A DNA stretch of 13,931 bases from Pleurotus ostreatus/Saccharomyces cerevisiae fusant (taxonomy: Eukaryota; Opisthokonta). Both the position numbers and the translations under genes were made by a program. The first letter of the stretch is position 1, and every line of letters begins with the position of its first letter. The stretch lies in NCBI GenBank assembly GCA_024196135.1, contig JAMQCK010000926.1, forward strand, positions 1 through 13,931, read 5' to 3'. Below, piece by piece: positions 1 to 8,653 of the stretch. Below the pieces are notes generated by a model that saw only the letters and a program-made list of their open reading frames with translations, was not told the origin of the DNA and did no database searches.

Positions 1-1
1 T

Positions 2-746
2 GATCGAGTAGTCACGGCCTTGCTCGCCGTTGCCGGTCTCCGCCTCAGCCGGTCTTCCTTGCCTCTGCCCGCCATGTCCGACAACGGGAACAACGGGAAC
101 AACAATAACAATGACGACAACGACCAGCAGACCACCTCCAACTCGCGGCAGTCGTCGTCCACCATCAAGATCCCCCAGACCGCTGCCGTGGGCGGGGTCA
201 CCATCACCCAGCCAAAAGTGACCGCGACGTCGTACTACAAGATCGCGGAGAACCAGATGATCACCTTTGGCTGGAATATGACCTCGGTCATTGCGACGCC
301 GACCTCCATTACCGTCTCTGCGGTCTGCGAGAACGGGAACACGTACCCGGTGGGAATCGTGGACGGTGACGCGACAGAGCTCGTCTGGGACATATATTCG
401 TACCAGCAGCACAACCCCAACTCCCCGCTCGTCCCTGCGAGCTACACGCTGTCACTATGGGACGATCGTGGGCCCGACGCTGGTCAAAAGGCCGGGTATA
501 TGAAGCCGAACGGAGAGCTGGTCTTCGCGATGTACACACCGGCGAGCTACACGTCGATCAGCGACGGTGCGTTATCCTGCCGCGCTTGTGCTGCAGAAAC
601 TGATCTCCCGTGTAGGCTGGAGATGTGGTGCATGCAACTCTGCACTCACCAATGCGGCTACCAATCCAGCATTCCTCGGTATCGTCGTCACCTTCGTCGT
701 GATGCTCTTGTCAGGCATCCAGCTGCTTCGGGATCAGCGCCATTGA
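2..746 (+). CDS. DUF7137-like membrane-anchored protein, 5' partial
   Basis: Two exons are visible, 2-566 and 616-746, giving 231 residues plus TGA; the gene continues off the left edge. The 49-nt intron opens with GTGCGT, ends with TAG and splits a Gly codon. Splicing restores DGWRCGACNSALTNAATNPAF followed by a hydrophobic helix (FLGIVVTFVVMLLSGIQLL) and a short tail DQRH, so the C-terminus is membrane-anchored. The left end (VTALLAVAGL) resembles the core of a signal peptide. A Ser/Asn/Asp-rich spacer with an Asn run follows, then a globular part (VTITQP, SYYKIAENQMITFGWN, ENGNTYPVG, YSYQQHNPN, SYTLSLWDDRGP). From memory these motifs match the fungal domain DUF7137. The function of that family is unknown to me. 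A type I surface or secretory-pathway membrane protein is inferred. The true start lies outside the window. Confidence 0.78.
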
Positions 747-1447
747 TGTGCAGACTGGTGTCATTGACTGGTTGGGAATGGACCTTGTAGGCCGTCGCAG
801 TCATTACCAGTCTTCGTATCACCCCTACGTTTCCGCTCTGGCATTGGACTTTGTTCCCTTACGTCTCACACGACATCGCATGGACTACTCTGGATAGGTA
901 CTCTTACGCATACTTATATTGCCCCGGTAATGTGGACGATGCAGCTGTATAGAAGATGCAGGCTGCTCTCTGTATACTTTCGTCTTCGGTGATGATGCAC
1001 CTAGGCGATTTCCCGGTGACTGTCGAACTCACGGTAGAAAACCTTTCAACGGGTCAAACTCTCTCGCAAAAACAAGGCTCGATATACGTTCGATGTTTAG
1101 CTCTTGAGCGATGGAACTTCCGAGGAAGGGAACAGAGCAAAAAAGGACTGAGGAGAGACAAAAGTTGAACTTCAAATTGATGGCAACCCACGTGGTGGCG
1201 CGCCCTGGATTTTCTGCTGGGCCTGCCACCAAGGTCTAGCGAGACTTGCACCAACCAAGAAGCTATCATGACTCAGTAATAGAGCAGGCATGAATCAGGC
1301 TCACCTGTGCTTGGCACAATCTAGCAGTCGAAGTCTACGTCGAAGCCTGGCGTGACGTGACCAGCGTGATAGCGGTCACAGAAACAGTTCGCCTTCGGCA
1401 TCGCTGAATGCTGGGTCAAAAGATGAGCAGGCACTTCCAAAAATCAA
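747..1447. other. Intergenic region, no gene seen
   Basis: This holds the probable 3' UTR of the DUF7137-like gene and the spacer down to the tRNA gene. Short open frames (for example 956-1168) lack family-like sequence and splice-supported extension. Two 8-bp palindromes lie close together: CCACGTGG at 1188-1195 and GGCGCGCC at 1197-1204. I see no further structure. Confidence 0.5.
1439..1443 (-). terminator. RNA polymerase III T-run terminator of the tRNA gene
   Basis: On the minus strand a run of five T residues begins 4 nt after the tRNA 3' end. This is the expected Pol III termination signal and supports a transcribed tRNA gene. Confidence 0.7.
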
Positions 1448-1537
1448 TGGACTTGCTGGGAATTGAACCCAGGACCTTTCGCAACAATCCATAATGAAAG
1501 ATGCTAAGCGGACGTGCTACCACTGTACCACAAGCCC
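1448..1537 (-). tRNA. tRNA-Ala(AGC) with an 18-nt intron
   Basis: Read on the minus strand, the 90-nt gene folds as a cloverleaf once an 18-nt intron (1501 down to 1484) is removed. The acceptor stem GGGCTTG pairs with CAAGTCC and includes a G3-U70 wobble, the classic alanine identity element; the discriminator base is A. The A box reads TGGTACAGTGG and the B box GGTTCAATTCC. The T stem CTGGG/CCCAG is perfect and the variable loop has 5 nt. The anticodon loop TTAGCAT carries AGC (plus-strand 1503-1505), with the intron directly after position 37, the usual nuclear site. The D stem has one A-C mismatch (12-23) and the anticodon stem one C-A mismatch (28-42), so partial degeneration is possible. 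The nearby T-run terminator argues that it is expressed. Confidence 0.86.
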
Positions 1538-1946
1538 TGTGAACTCCGGAAGATTTCATCCATCGATTGGTACCTGCGTGAGGCTCCCGCAGCTTCGGTA
1601 TGAGGTATTTGTCCTTCCCCTTCTCCCTCTGAGCCTCGGCACTGGACTCCGTACTTCTGAATACAGTAATCATCTCGTTTGAAGCAGCACGCCCTCGCCA
1701 TTCTCGGCTAGGAAGGTTTATTGGAGATACGATTTTCTCCTGGTTCAGACTCAGCTAGCTTGACTCTGAGAGATAGCACTCATGAATACATAGAATTGCA
1801 TTAGGATTGTTTACTAAGGTAATTGGGTCTGCATAACTCCGCTCTACGGGTTCGTGTTCAAACGGAAGGTGTAGGTTGACAGAGCGATACAATGGACGAA
1901 AAGGAAGGAATCGACGCTCAGGAAAAAGCAACACGGCAAACAGCAA
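1538..1946. other. Intergenic region, no gene seen
   Basis: This is the spacer between the tRNA 5' end and the stop codon of the 494-residue protein gene. It should contain the tRNA upstream flank and the 3' UTR of that gene. I found no coding sequence with family-like features and no notable repeat. Confidence 0.5.
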
Positions 1947-3431
1947 TCAAACCCGTCGCTTCCCCTTGCCACTCGGCTGAGGGGTACTATCCTCATCTTC
2001 CTCCAACTCCGTAGGGATCTCCTCGCTGCTCATCGGCGTCAGAGGGCTCAAGGAACGCTCCGCGAGAGGCCCGCCCTCGGGAATGATCTCCAGCGCCATC
2101 TCCCGGCGAAGGTGCGCGCCGCGACCGGGAGAGTGACCGAGCGGGATCGCAGGCTGGTGCTGCTGGTGGTACCCGGGCGCGCTACTGGGGCCAGCCCCGT
2201 TCGCGTCCGTGACCAAGGCGGCTTGCGCGTGGAGGCTGCCCCAGTCGCCGGACGTGGATGGCTGGTGCAGGAGGCGGGTGAGGCGCGCGGGCGTCTTTCC
2301 TGTCCCCGGGCCATTGCGAGCCGGCGTCGGAGAGCCAGGAGCAGATCCGGCGGGGGTACCGTGCGCGGGCTTCTTGGGACGATGCGGGGTCTGCACCATG
2401 CGCCGGGAGGGGGTGGAGGGAATGGGCGGGCCCGGGAGACGCGGGTGGCGGTGCGTGCTCGCGCGACGATGATAGTTGGGATTGACCGGGCGGTTGTGGT
2501 GGTACGGCGAGCGCAGCGCGTGCCCATTTGGGCAAGGCGTAGCCGTAGGCTGAAGCCGCTGCGACGACTGTCCGTCGGACGCGGCAAACGAGACGAGCGG
2601 GTATGCCGCCGCCTCAGCCTGCCGCTCGGCCTCCGGGTTCAACGCCTCGCCGTTCTCGTCGACCAGGATCGTGCCCTCGGGTCCGAGTCCCTTGCGTGTT
2701 TTCTCCCCGAGCCGCTCGCGTTGGAACTTCCACAGCTCGTGCAGGACGTCCGTCTCGCGGAGCGCGAGGAGGTCCTCGTCGGTGAGCAGCATGAGCTGCC
2801 GGAGCTGGTTGCGCATCGCGTCGGCGTGCGTCTCGCGCAGGAGCTCCGTCTGCGTGAGCCGGGGCGCGCGCTGGTGCTGCGGGATGGGGATCTCGGCGAG
2901 CTCGGGGTCCTCGTCGTCGGTGACGAAGAAGACGCGGTGGTTGCGGAGGTCGGGGCGCGTCGTTGGGCGGTGAGGCGCGCGGAGGGGGTCCTCTTGGTCG
3001 GGCACCGGGCGGGGTGCGGGGGTGGTGTAGCGCTGGAGTGGCCTCGGGTTGGAAGAGCCTTGCGAAGGGGCGACCTGCAGCGACTGGTTGCTCGCTGCTT
3101 GGGCACTACTCCGTTCACTCTCGCGCGCCAAGTTTGCGGCGCTGGTGAACGTGATGCTGCCTTGGCGATCCAGAGTATGTACGCCGTCTTCGCCGACCTG
3201 TACATCACAGCGCGCGAGGGGTTGGCCGTTGCTGTCGGTCACCACGAGACTGCCAGTCCGATGAAGGGGGCGCCGGTTGGAGGTGCCTGCCCTCCTGGTA
3301 CCGGCTGTGGCGGTGGCATTCTGCTGTGGCGCAACGGTGTTCTGGGTGGCATTGTTGCTTGCAGCAGGTGCTGCGTGCTGCTGTTGCTGCTGCTGAGCCG
3401 CCTGCGCGCGGGTGTGGGAGCGAAGACGCAT
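1947..3431 (-). CDS. Low-complexity hypothetical protein, 494 residues
   Basis: This is a single-exon gene that I do not recognise. The start chosen is the ATG at 3431-3429 (MRLRSHTRAQAA). An upstream in-frame ATG at 3512 lies only 5 nt beyond the TATA box at 3517-3523, too close to be in the transcript. Visible regions: a Gln run at residues 13-18 within an Ala/Asn/Gln-rich N-terminus; SLVVTDSNGQPLARC near 61-75; an acidic patch FFVTDDEDPELAE near 168-180; a charged, probably helical segment at about 191-245; a second VDENG motif near 258-262; a long Pro/Ser/Arg-rich, probably disordered region at about 290-440; and an acidic C-terminus (ELEEDED) ending in basic KGKRRV, a possible nuclear signal. 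There are no membrane segments. A nuclear or scaffold role is only a guess. A 482-codon frame on the opposite strand is judged a shadow. Confidence 0.72.
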   Translation of the reverse strand: MRLRSHTRAQAAQQQQQQHAAPAASNNATQNTVAPQQNATATAGTRRAGTSNRRPLHRTGSLVVTDSNGQPLARCDVQVGEDGVHTLDRQGSITFTSAANLARESERSSAQAASNQSLQVAPSQGSSNPRPLQRYTTPAPRPVPDQEDPLRAPHRPTTRPDLRNHRVFFVTDDEDPELAEIPIPQHQRAPRLTQTELLRETHADAMRNQLRQLMLLTDEDLLALRETDVLHELWKFQRERLGEKTRKGLGPEGTILVDENGEALNPEAERQAEAAAYPLVSFAASDGQSSQRLQPTATPCPNGHALRSPYHHNRPVNPNYHRRASTHRHPRLPGPPIPSTPSRRMVQTPHRPKKPAHGTPAGSAPGSPTPARNGPGTGKTPARLTRLLHQPSTSGDWGSLHAQAALVTDANGAGPSSAPGYHQQHQPAIPLGHSPGRGAHLRREMALEIIPEGGPLAERSLSPLTPMSSEEIPTELEEDEDSTPQPSGKGKRRV

Positions 3432-3516
3432 CGTCAGTATTGGGGTGGTGGCAAGAAGCAAGTCAATGTGGAAAGGGAGGAATCTAAAGCAAGCACGCCG
3501 CTCCCTTTGCAAAGAC

Positions 3517-3523
3517 CTTTATA
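3517..3523 (-). promoter_or_regulatory. TATA box for the 494-residue protein gene
   Basis: TATAAAG on the minus strand lies 86 bp upstream of the chosen ATG at 3431. It matches the TATAAAG boxes in front of both esterase genes in this window and decides between the two candidate start codons. Confidence 0.6.
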
Positions 3524-3960
3524 CGATTCAGGGAAGGGTCTGGGGACCATTCATGTGTGACGCACAATGGCCATCTTTGACGGATGGTCAAACCGTCTTT
3601 GGCTGTGTTCTTTGTTTGTGACGTGACATAGCTGAACGCATGGACTACATCACAAAGGCATGCATGTTGATGACAGTACCGTTGATGTCTTTGTTTTGGA
3701 TGACCGTGCGTGCAGGAGAGTTACTGCGCAACGTACCGACAACAGACACAGACATGTCCAAGGGGCTTGGGCGGCTGGCTGAAGCTTTGAAGACTATCTG
3801 CAAGAATACGGCTCAATATCGCGCATCAAATCGAGACCCATGGGCTAATATCAAGAGGAAAAGTAAAGAGAGGCGAAACGGTGAGTCGAAGTTCGTCGCA
3901 AGGAGCGCGAGGCCTGAATTCCGGAAAATGCCGATTACTCAAACAATGACACTCGCCGCC

Positions 3961-3994
3961 TCACGTGATGGAAGGGTCGACGGTCCGGACTCCG
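3961..3994. promoter_or_regulatory. Cluster of palindromic candidate transcription-factor sites
   Basis: Within 34 bp there are TCACGTGA (3961-3968, an E-box of the Cbf1/Pho4 type recognised by bHLH factors), GTCGAC (3976-3981) and GTCCGGAC (3983-3990). A CGG at 3981-3983 and a CCG at 3992-3994 form inverted triplets 8 bp apart, a layout that Zn2Cys6 regulators often bind. The site lies about 300 bp upstream of the transporter ATG. Binding is inferred from motif shape only. Confidence 0.35.
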
Positions 3995-4296
3995 CTGGCC
4001 ACTCTTGCTCCTGACCACGACCGTCCCCTACTTCTCCTGCTCTGGCTGCTCTTGCACAAGCCCGAATCTGAGGACGTATTACTGACACGAATTCATCTCT
4101 CTCATTCACGCGCGACGTTGAAGACGATTCCATTGCCTTGCTGTGGCACGACGTCTCTTCCTGCGCGCATCATTGCTTCTTGCGAACATGACATCTACCT
4201 GAACGATTTTCAACGACCTCGCACTTCAACAAGCGATTTTTACGACTCTCACTCCTAGGAGCTGCGCTCCTCTTACAGTCCTATCCAAATTTTGAC

Positions 4297-6719
4297 ATGA
4301 CTATTCCTTCGCGCACGAGCTCGCCAATACCGGAGGGACATTACGAACCGCCTTCGTTGTCGCCTAGTCCTTCACGACATTCTTCCTCTCAAGATGTCAC
4401 TGAGAGGACAGAGTCACCGCAAGCCTGCGAGCCGCCTACTCTAGGCCGAAAATCTGTCATGTTGATCTTCATTGGCCTCATATTGGCCATCTTCGTGTCC
4501 GCACTGGATGAGACGATTGTGAGTGTTATATAGCATAATTCTGCTTCATCTCATCAATTGACATTGTGAAGGTGGCTACAGCGGCGGTCAACATTACATC
4601 TGACTTCAACTCATACGAGTTGTATTCCTGGGTACCCGTCGCGTACCTCGTCACCATCAATGCAGTGCAGCCAATATATGGTAGGTGTCGCATGATCATT
4701 CTACAATGTCACTATTGACGTTGGCTCCCTCGCATAGGCAAGCTGTCTGACATCTTTGGCCGCCGACGTACGTTCTTTCCGTCCCGCAGCGACCTCTGCT
4801 TACCTCCCCGCAGTCGTCCTTCTTTTTGGCCTATCAATATTCCTCATTGGCAGTATAGGATGCGGCTGGGCGTACGTGGTATTGTGACTATCAAGCTGGA
4901 CTCTATACTTACTATTCCTGCAGTCCGAGTATGATCTTCTTCATCGCCGCGCGCGCGGTCTCCGGTATAGGCGCCGGAGGTCTCATCAATATGGCGTATA
5001 TCGTCGTTGCCGACCTCTTCTCTCTAGGTAAGCAGACCTCAGTCCTATACACAAGCGCGTGTGACACTGAGTCGCGCATCAGAGGAAGGGCCTAAGTACC
5101 GCGGGTTTCTTTCCCTAGGCTTCGCGTTCTCCAACGTCCTGGGACCCATATTGGGTGGAGGTACGACATATTTGTACAAGGCGCTCAGTGCGACTGCTAA
5201 TGAGTGTTCTTAGTCTTCTCCAGCCAGACGACCTGGCGATGGTGCTTTTGGATCAATATCCCGCTGGTCAGCATAACCATCCTCGCCATCGGCGTCTTCC
5301 TCCGCCTCCCTCGCCGGGTCCACGCCGGATACCGCACCGAAATCAAGCGTCTCGACGTTCTCGGCGCCCTCTTCATGGTCTCGAGCATTGCGTGCTTCGT
5401 GCTTCCCGTGGTACGTGTCAAGTCGAAGTTGCACTGTCAAGTCTCAGTTGCTTTGCCAACCTACCCCATGCGCACTTCCCCTCTTACTTACATCCTGCCC
5501 CGCAGAGTCTCGCGGGCAGCTACTGGGCCTGGAACGCTCCAGTCACGATCGCCCTGTTCGTCGTGTCGGCGGTCAGCCTCGCGCTGTACTTCGTGGTCGA
5601 GTTCTACGTCGCGAAGGAGCCTATTATTCCACTGCGCCTTATGAAGAATGGGGGTTTGGTCGCCACTTGGATGACGCTGTTTTTCTACGGCATGACCTTC
5701 ATCACGTACTTGTACTACATGTGCGTTGCTTCCCTTGCTCTCTCGCCTTCCGATGCTTACGCCTCTCATCCACGCAGCCCAATGTGGTCCCAAGTCGTCG
5801 ACCACAGGACCGCCGTCATCGCCGGCGTCCTCCTAATTCCCCTGCTGGGTACCTTCACCTCCGCCAGCCTCATTTTCGGCCCAGCGATGAAGGTGGCCGG
5901 CCGCTTCCATTGGCGACCGACGCGCACGATGCTTCTTATCGGTGTGCTCGTCCACCTCCTCGGTGCCTTTCTCATTGGCTTTGTCTTCGCGCCCGGGCGC
6001 CACGTCGCCGCGGAGATCATCGTTCTCATGGTATACGGCGCCGGCTGCGGCTTCACGATCCAGTCGTCGTTCCTCGATGCGCAGGCGTGCGTGCGGCCGG
6101 ATGGTGAGCACTATAACAAGCGTGGGGGGTACAGGGAATTGACAAGTATCGTGCCCAGATATCGCCATGTCCAGCTCCGTCGCCGTGCTGTTCCAGAATA
6201 TTGGCAGCACGGCGGGGCTTGCGGCTGCCGGTGCTATCAACCGCGCGCATCTGTCGCGGGCCTTCGCAGGCATCTCGGAGGATATCATCGTGCGTCGTTT
6301 GCGCCCATTCATCGTTGTACCTTGAGCTAACTGTGCCCCCCCTCTCCTCTTACCGCGCTGCCGTCCTCGCCTTTCCCCCTTTCGACCCTTCATCCACTCG
6401 CTTGCAGTCCCAAGACACGCTCTCCCGCATCCTCAGCAACGCCGACCTCGTCAACGAGCCGGGGCTCCTCAGCGACACCGCGCGCGAACTCGTACGCACC
6501 AAGTTCTCCGACAGCATCCAGCTGGTGTTGCGCGTGGCTATCGCATTTGCGGGGATGGCAGGGCTGGTGGCGCTGCTGCCGCGGCAGCCGTATACAACGG
6601 ATGAGATTGGAGAGCGCAGAGAGCGCAAGAGCGTGAATGAACAACGCACTAGCCGCACTACCGAGAAAGAGGTACGGGAGGGGGAAGAGGTCAACGAGCA
6701 TCCGAATCGGGAAGTGTAG
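4297..6719 (+). CDS. MFS transporter, DHA2 drug/H+ antiporter type
   Basis: My model has 11 exons: 4297-4518, 4572-4680, 4738-4767, 4814-4871, 4924-5027, 5083-5160, 5214-5410, 5506-5720, 5778-6103, 6159-6289, 6408-6719. Together they give 1782 nt and 593 residues. Family signatures fall in order: LDETIVAT (70-77); motif A GKLSDIFGRR (111-120); motif B RAVSGIGAGG (150-159); antiporter motif C ending GPILGG (187-200); WRWCFWINIP (about 208-217), typical of 14-TM DHA2 proteins; and EPIIPLRLMKN in the second half. Such proteins export drugs, toxins or metabolites, or move basic amino acids into vacuoles, using the proton gradient; the substrate cannot be told here. The N-terminus (about 50 residues, Ser/Pro-rich) and the C-terminal tail (Arg/Glu-rich) are cytosolic. 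Oddities are an AAG acceptor for intron 1 and longer introns 7 (95 nt) and 10 (118 nt). Small boundary errors are possible. Confidence 0.88.
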
Positions 6720-7292
6720 ATGCACAGATCAATAGCTTGAACTTCAAGCGCGGACTGAACGCATTTGGCATGTATATATACCACACGACTACTCACACAT
6801 ACAGGATCTCATGGATGAATTACCACGACGGTAGTACGGCAATGTGTTCGATGCACGGAACCCGTAGAAGATGTCCATAATCACTGCGCGACGAAGTTCA
6901 ACATGCAGAACGTGACACCCACGTGGTTGCATTGAGATGGAATTTTACGTTCCCACGACCGGACAAGCACTAGGGTTTTCCCCTCCCACACTTCGAAACT
7001 TTCGAAATAACAGCTATTCAAGCGATATTCATGACCTAGTCGTCCTCTATCTCAATGAGATTCCCTTACATATGCCAACTTGGAACAGTCGGCCAGCACC
7101 GACCTTGGGGATCGTAGTGACTCTTGCGTCCTTCCCCGCGTGAGCATAGCCATACCCAGATTCAGGGTGGGGGACGATCTCGTGGTGATTCTACCGACTC
7201 AATGCGCCGTCACAGCTGGCTCTGCATAGCGTTTCTGCTCGGGCGCTATCCCGGAGATGGGTACGCGCCTGCCATCATCGATTGTTTGACGA

Positions 7293-7314
7293 TCCCTTCT
7301 GAAGGCAGAAGGGA
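7293..7314. repeat. Perfect 9-bp inverted repeat (hairpin)
   Basis: TCCCTTCTG and CAGAAGGGA are perfect complements separated by the 4-base loop AAGG. The element lies in the middle of a gene-free stretch. Its role is unknown and it may be chance. Confidence 0.5.
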
Positions 7315-7647
7315 AGCTCTCAAACCATGCCAAGGCGCAGCTATCTACACCTCGAGGGGGACCTTACACAGCTGACTTAGAACCCTTGCCAATCTCGAGA
7401 AAAATGCAGCTTGCCAAAGGAGACTTTTTCGAGGGATTGAGGCGGTGCGAAGTGACCGTATGGTACGAGCAGGAGCTGATTGAACTCCGAGGCAGCGCTG
7501 TCGCGCCTTGCCGCGCCTGTAACAAGCGCCCGTGTATTGTCATGCCCCGCGCCGCCTTTTTGATATCACTTACACAACATCAGCACCACTGCCGCGGCTT
7601 CTTGATCGCCTCGCCGGCACCGCCGCTCCTCCATGCCCCGCGGCGCT

Positions 7648-7653
7648 TATATA
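7648..7653 (+). promoter_or_regulatory. TATA box for the four-TM protein gene
   Basis: TATATA followed by a GC-rich base pair and then a long pyrimidine-rich stretch, 160 bp upstream of the ATG at 7813. A transcription start near 7680 would leave a 5' UTR of about 130 nt. Position and context fit a fungal core promoter. Confidence 0.5.
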
Positions 7654-7812
7654 GCGCGTTCGTGGTTCCTCCTTTCCCCCACCCACAGCGCCCAGCTCCT
7701 TCGCTCGGCGCCCACGTTCGATCCGGTGCACGCACAAGGGCTTTCATCTGCTTTCGTCTGCCCTCTAGCTTTCGACACTCCTCACGACTTTACTGCTTCC
7801 TAATCCGCCATC

Positions 7813-8648
7813 ATGGTTTACGGTGTTCGCTCGCGCAAGTTTTGCTGCTGTCTTCCGGTCCGCCTTGGCGTCTTCGTGAGTTGTAGTCCTGTCTATTCCG
7901 TCAGCTGTACTGATCGGGAATACAAGGTCATGACCCTCTTTGGGGTTTGCGGTGGTGGTCTCGTCGCAGGTGTATCTTGGTACACGCTCGCGCACAAAGG
8001 TGTGTACTCACGCTCACCGGCTTGACCATCGCTCATCTCGCACCAGATACCAACTACGCCGCAAGAGTAGACTCCACCGAGCTCAAAGTCGGCGCAGCCA
8101 TATATACGCTCCTTACACTTATCTGCCTCTTCGGGTATGCCCATCCCCTATCACTCATTCATCCAACTGATCACATCCCAGGCTGACCGGCTGCGTCTTC
8201 CGCCTGCGCGGGCTCGTGCGCATATTCCTCTTCATGCTCCTGCTCCACTTCATCGTGAGCGTGGGCACCGGCATCTGGAGCCTCGTGCAGTTCTTCCAGG
8301 ACAGCAAACAGGAATGGATCGACAAGTGCATCGATAGCTTCAAGGACTGGGAGTCCACGAACAAGAACTCGGACGTGGACGAGCAGAACGTGTGCAAGGC
8401 GGCGTACGGGGCGGCGCGTTGGTCTGTTCCCGTCGTGTGGGTTATCGCGTGGATCCTCGAGCTTTGTGAGTATCACCGTGGTCTTTGAGTGAAGGAGGGA
8501 CGTGAAGCTGATCTCATTGATAGACGGCCTGATCATCGTTGACAACTACGTCGACCAGCTCACAGACGAGCGCCGCGCCAAGGACTCTCGCTACGTCGCC
8601 TTGGACGAGGCGAAGGTCGGCCTTGTTCGCGGCCCCAGCCCCGCGTAA
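7813..8648 (+). CDS. Small four-transmembrane protein, tetraspan-like
   Basis: The five exons are 7813-7875, 7927-7999, 8047-8134, 8182-8465 and 8524-8648 (633 nt, 210 residues, stop TAA). The protein begins MVYGVRSRKFCCCLPVR, with a juxtamembrane Cys triplet at 11-13 that could be palmitoylated. Hydrophobic segments lie near 18-41, 58-80, 88-111 and 155-176. The small loop between TM1 and TM2 and the larger loop 112-154 with Cys124 and Cys146 recall tetraspanin topology, but the CCG motif that defines true tetraspanins is absent. The C-terminus is polar (DERRAKDSRYVALDEAK). I cannot name the family with confidence; a fungal tetraspan of unknown role is the safest call. Intron 1 needs an AAG acceptor at 7926, since the nearby CAG at 7967-7969 breaks the frame and removes TM1. 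Confidence 0.84.
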
Positions 8649-8653
8649 GCATC

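Larger units (their letters stand above)
3432..4296. promoter_or_regulatory. Divergent intergenic region between the 494-residue protein gene and the MFS transporter
   Basis: The two flanking genes point away from each other, so these 865 bases should hold both promoters. The left half carries the TATA box of the minus-strand gene (3517-3523). The right half carries a palindrome cluster at 3961-3994. I see no clear TATA box just upstream of the transporter start at 4297. Open frames at 3640-4014 and 3965-4258 show no recognisable protein features. Confidence 0.55.
6720..7812. other. Intergenic region between transporter and four-TM protein genes
   Basis: This holds the transporter 3' UTR on the left and the promoter and 5' UTR of the four-TM gene on the right (TATA box at 7648, pyrimidine-rich stretch after about 7670). 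A 9-bp hairpin sits at 7293-7314. Open frames at 6937-7143, 7124-7375 and 7386-7886 show no recognisable protein features, and the last overlaps the promoter and first exon of the next gene. I see no supported gene in these 1093 bases. Confidence 0.5.

Noticed and set aside
956..1168. Plus-strand 70-codon open frame
   Set aside because: Short, without motifs, and with no splice-supported extension; probably the 3' flank of the first gene.
1416..1673. Minus-strand 85-codon open frame
   Set aside because: It runs straight across the tRNA gene and has no protein-like signature.
3429..3512. Upstream ATG at 3512 as start of the 494-residue protein
   Set aside because: It lies 5 nt from the TATA box, so transcription would begin downstream of it. 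The 27 extra residues look unlike the rest.
2112..3560. Plus-strand open frame of 482 codons as a gene
   Set aside because: It is antisense to the more protein-like minus-strand frame, is Arg/Gly/Val-rich with no motif, and starts inside the other gene without a promoter. The minus-strand gene has a TATA box at a sensible distance.
3640..4014. Plus-strand 124-codon open frame in the divergent spacer
   Set aside because: No family-like features, and its end covers the palindrome cluster in the probable promoter region.
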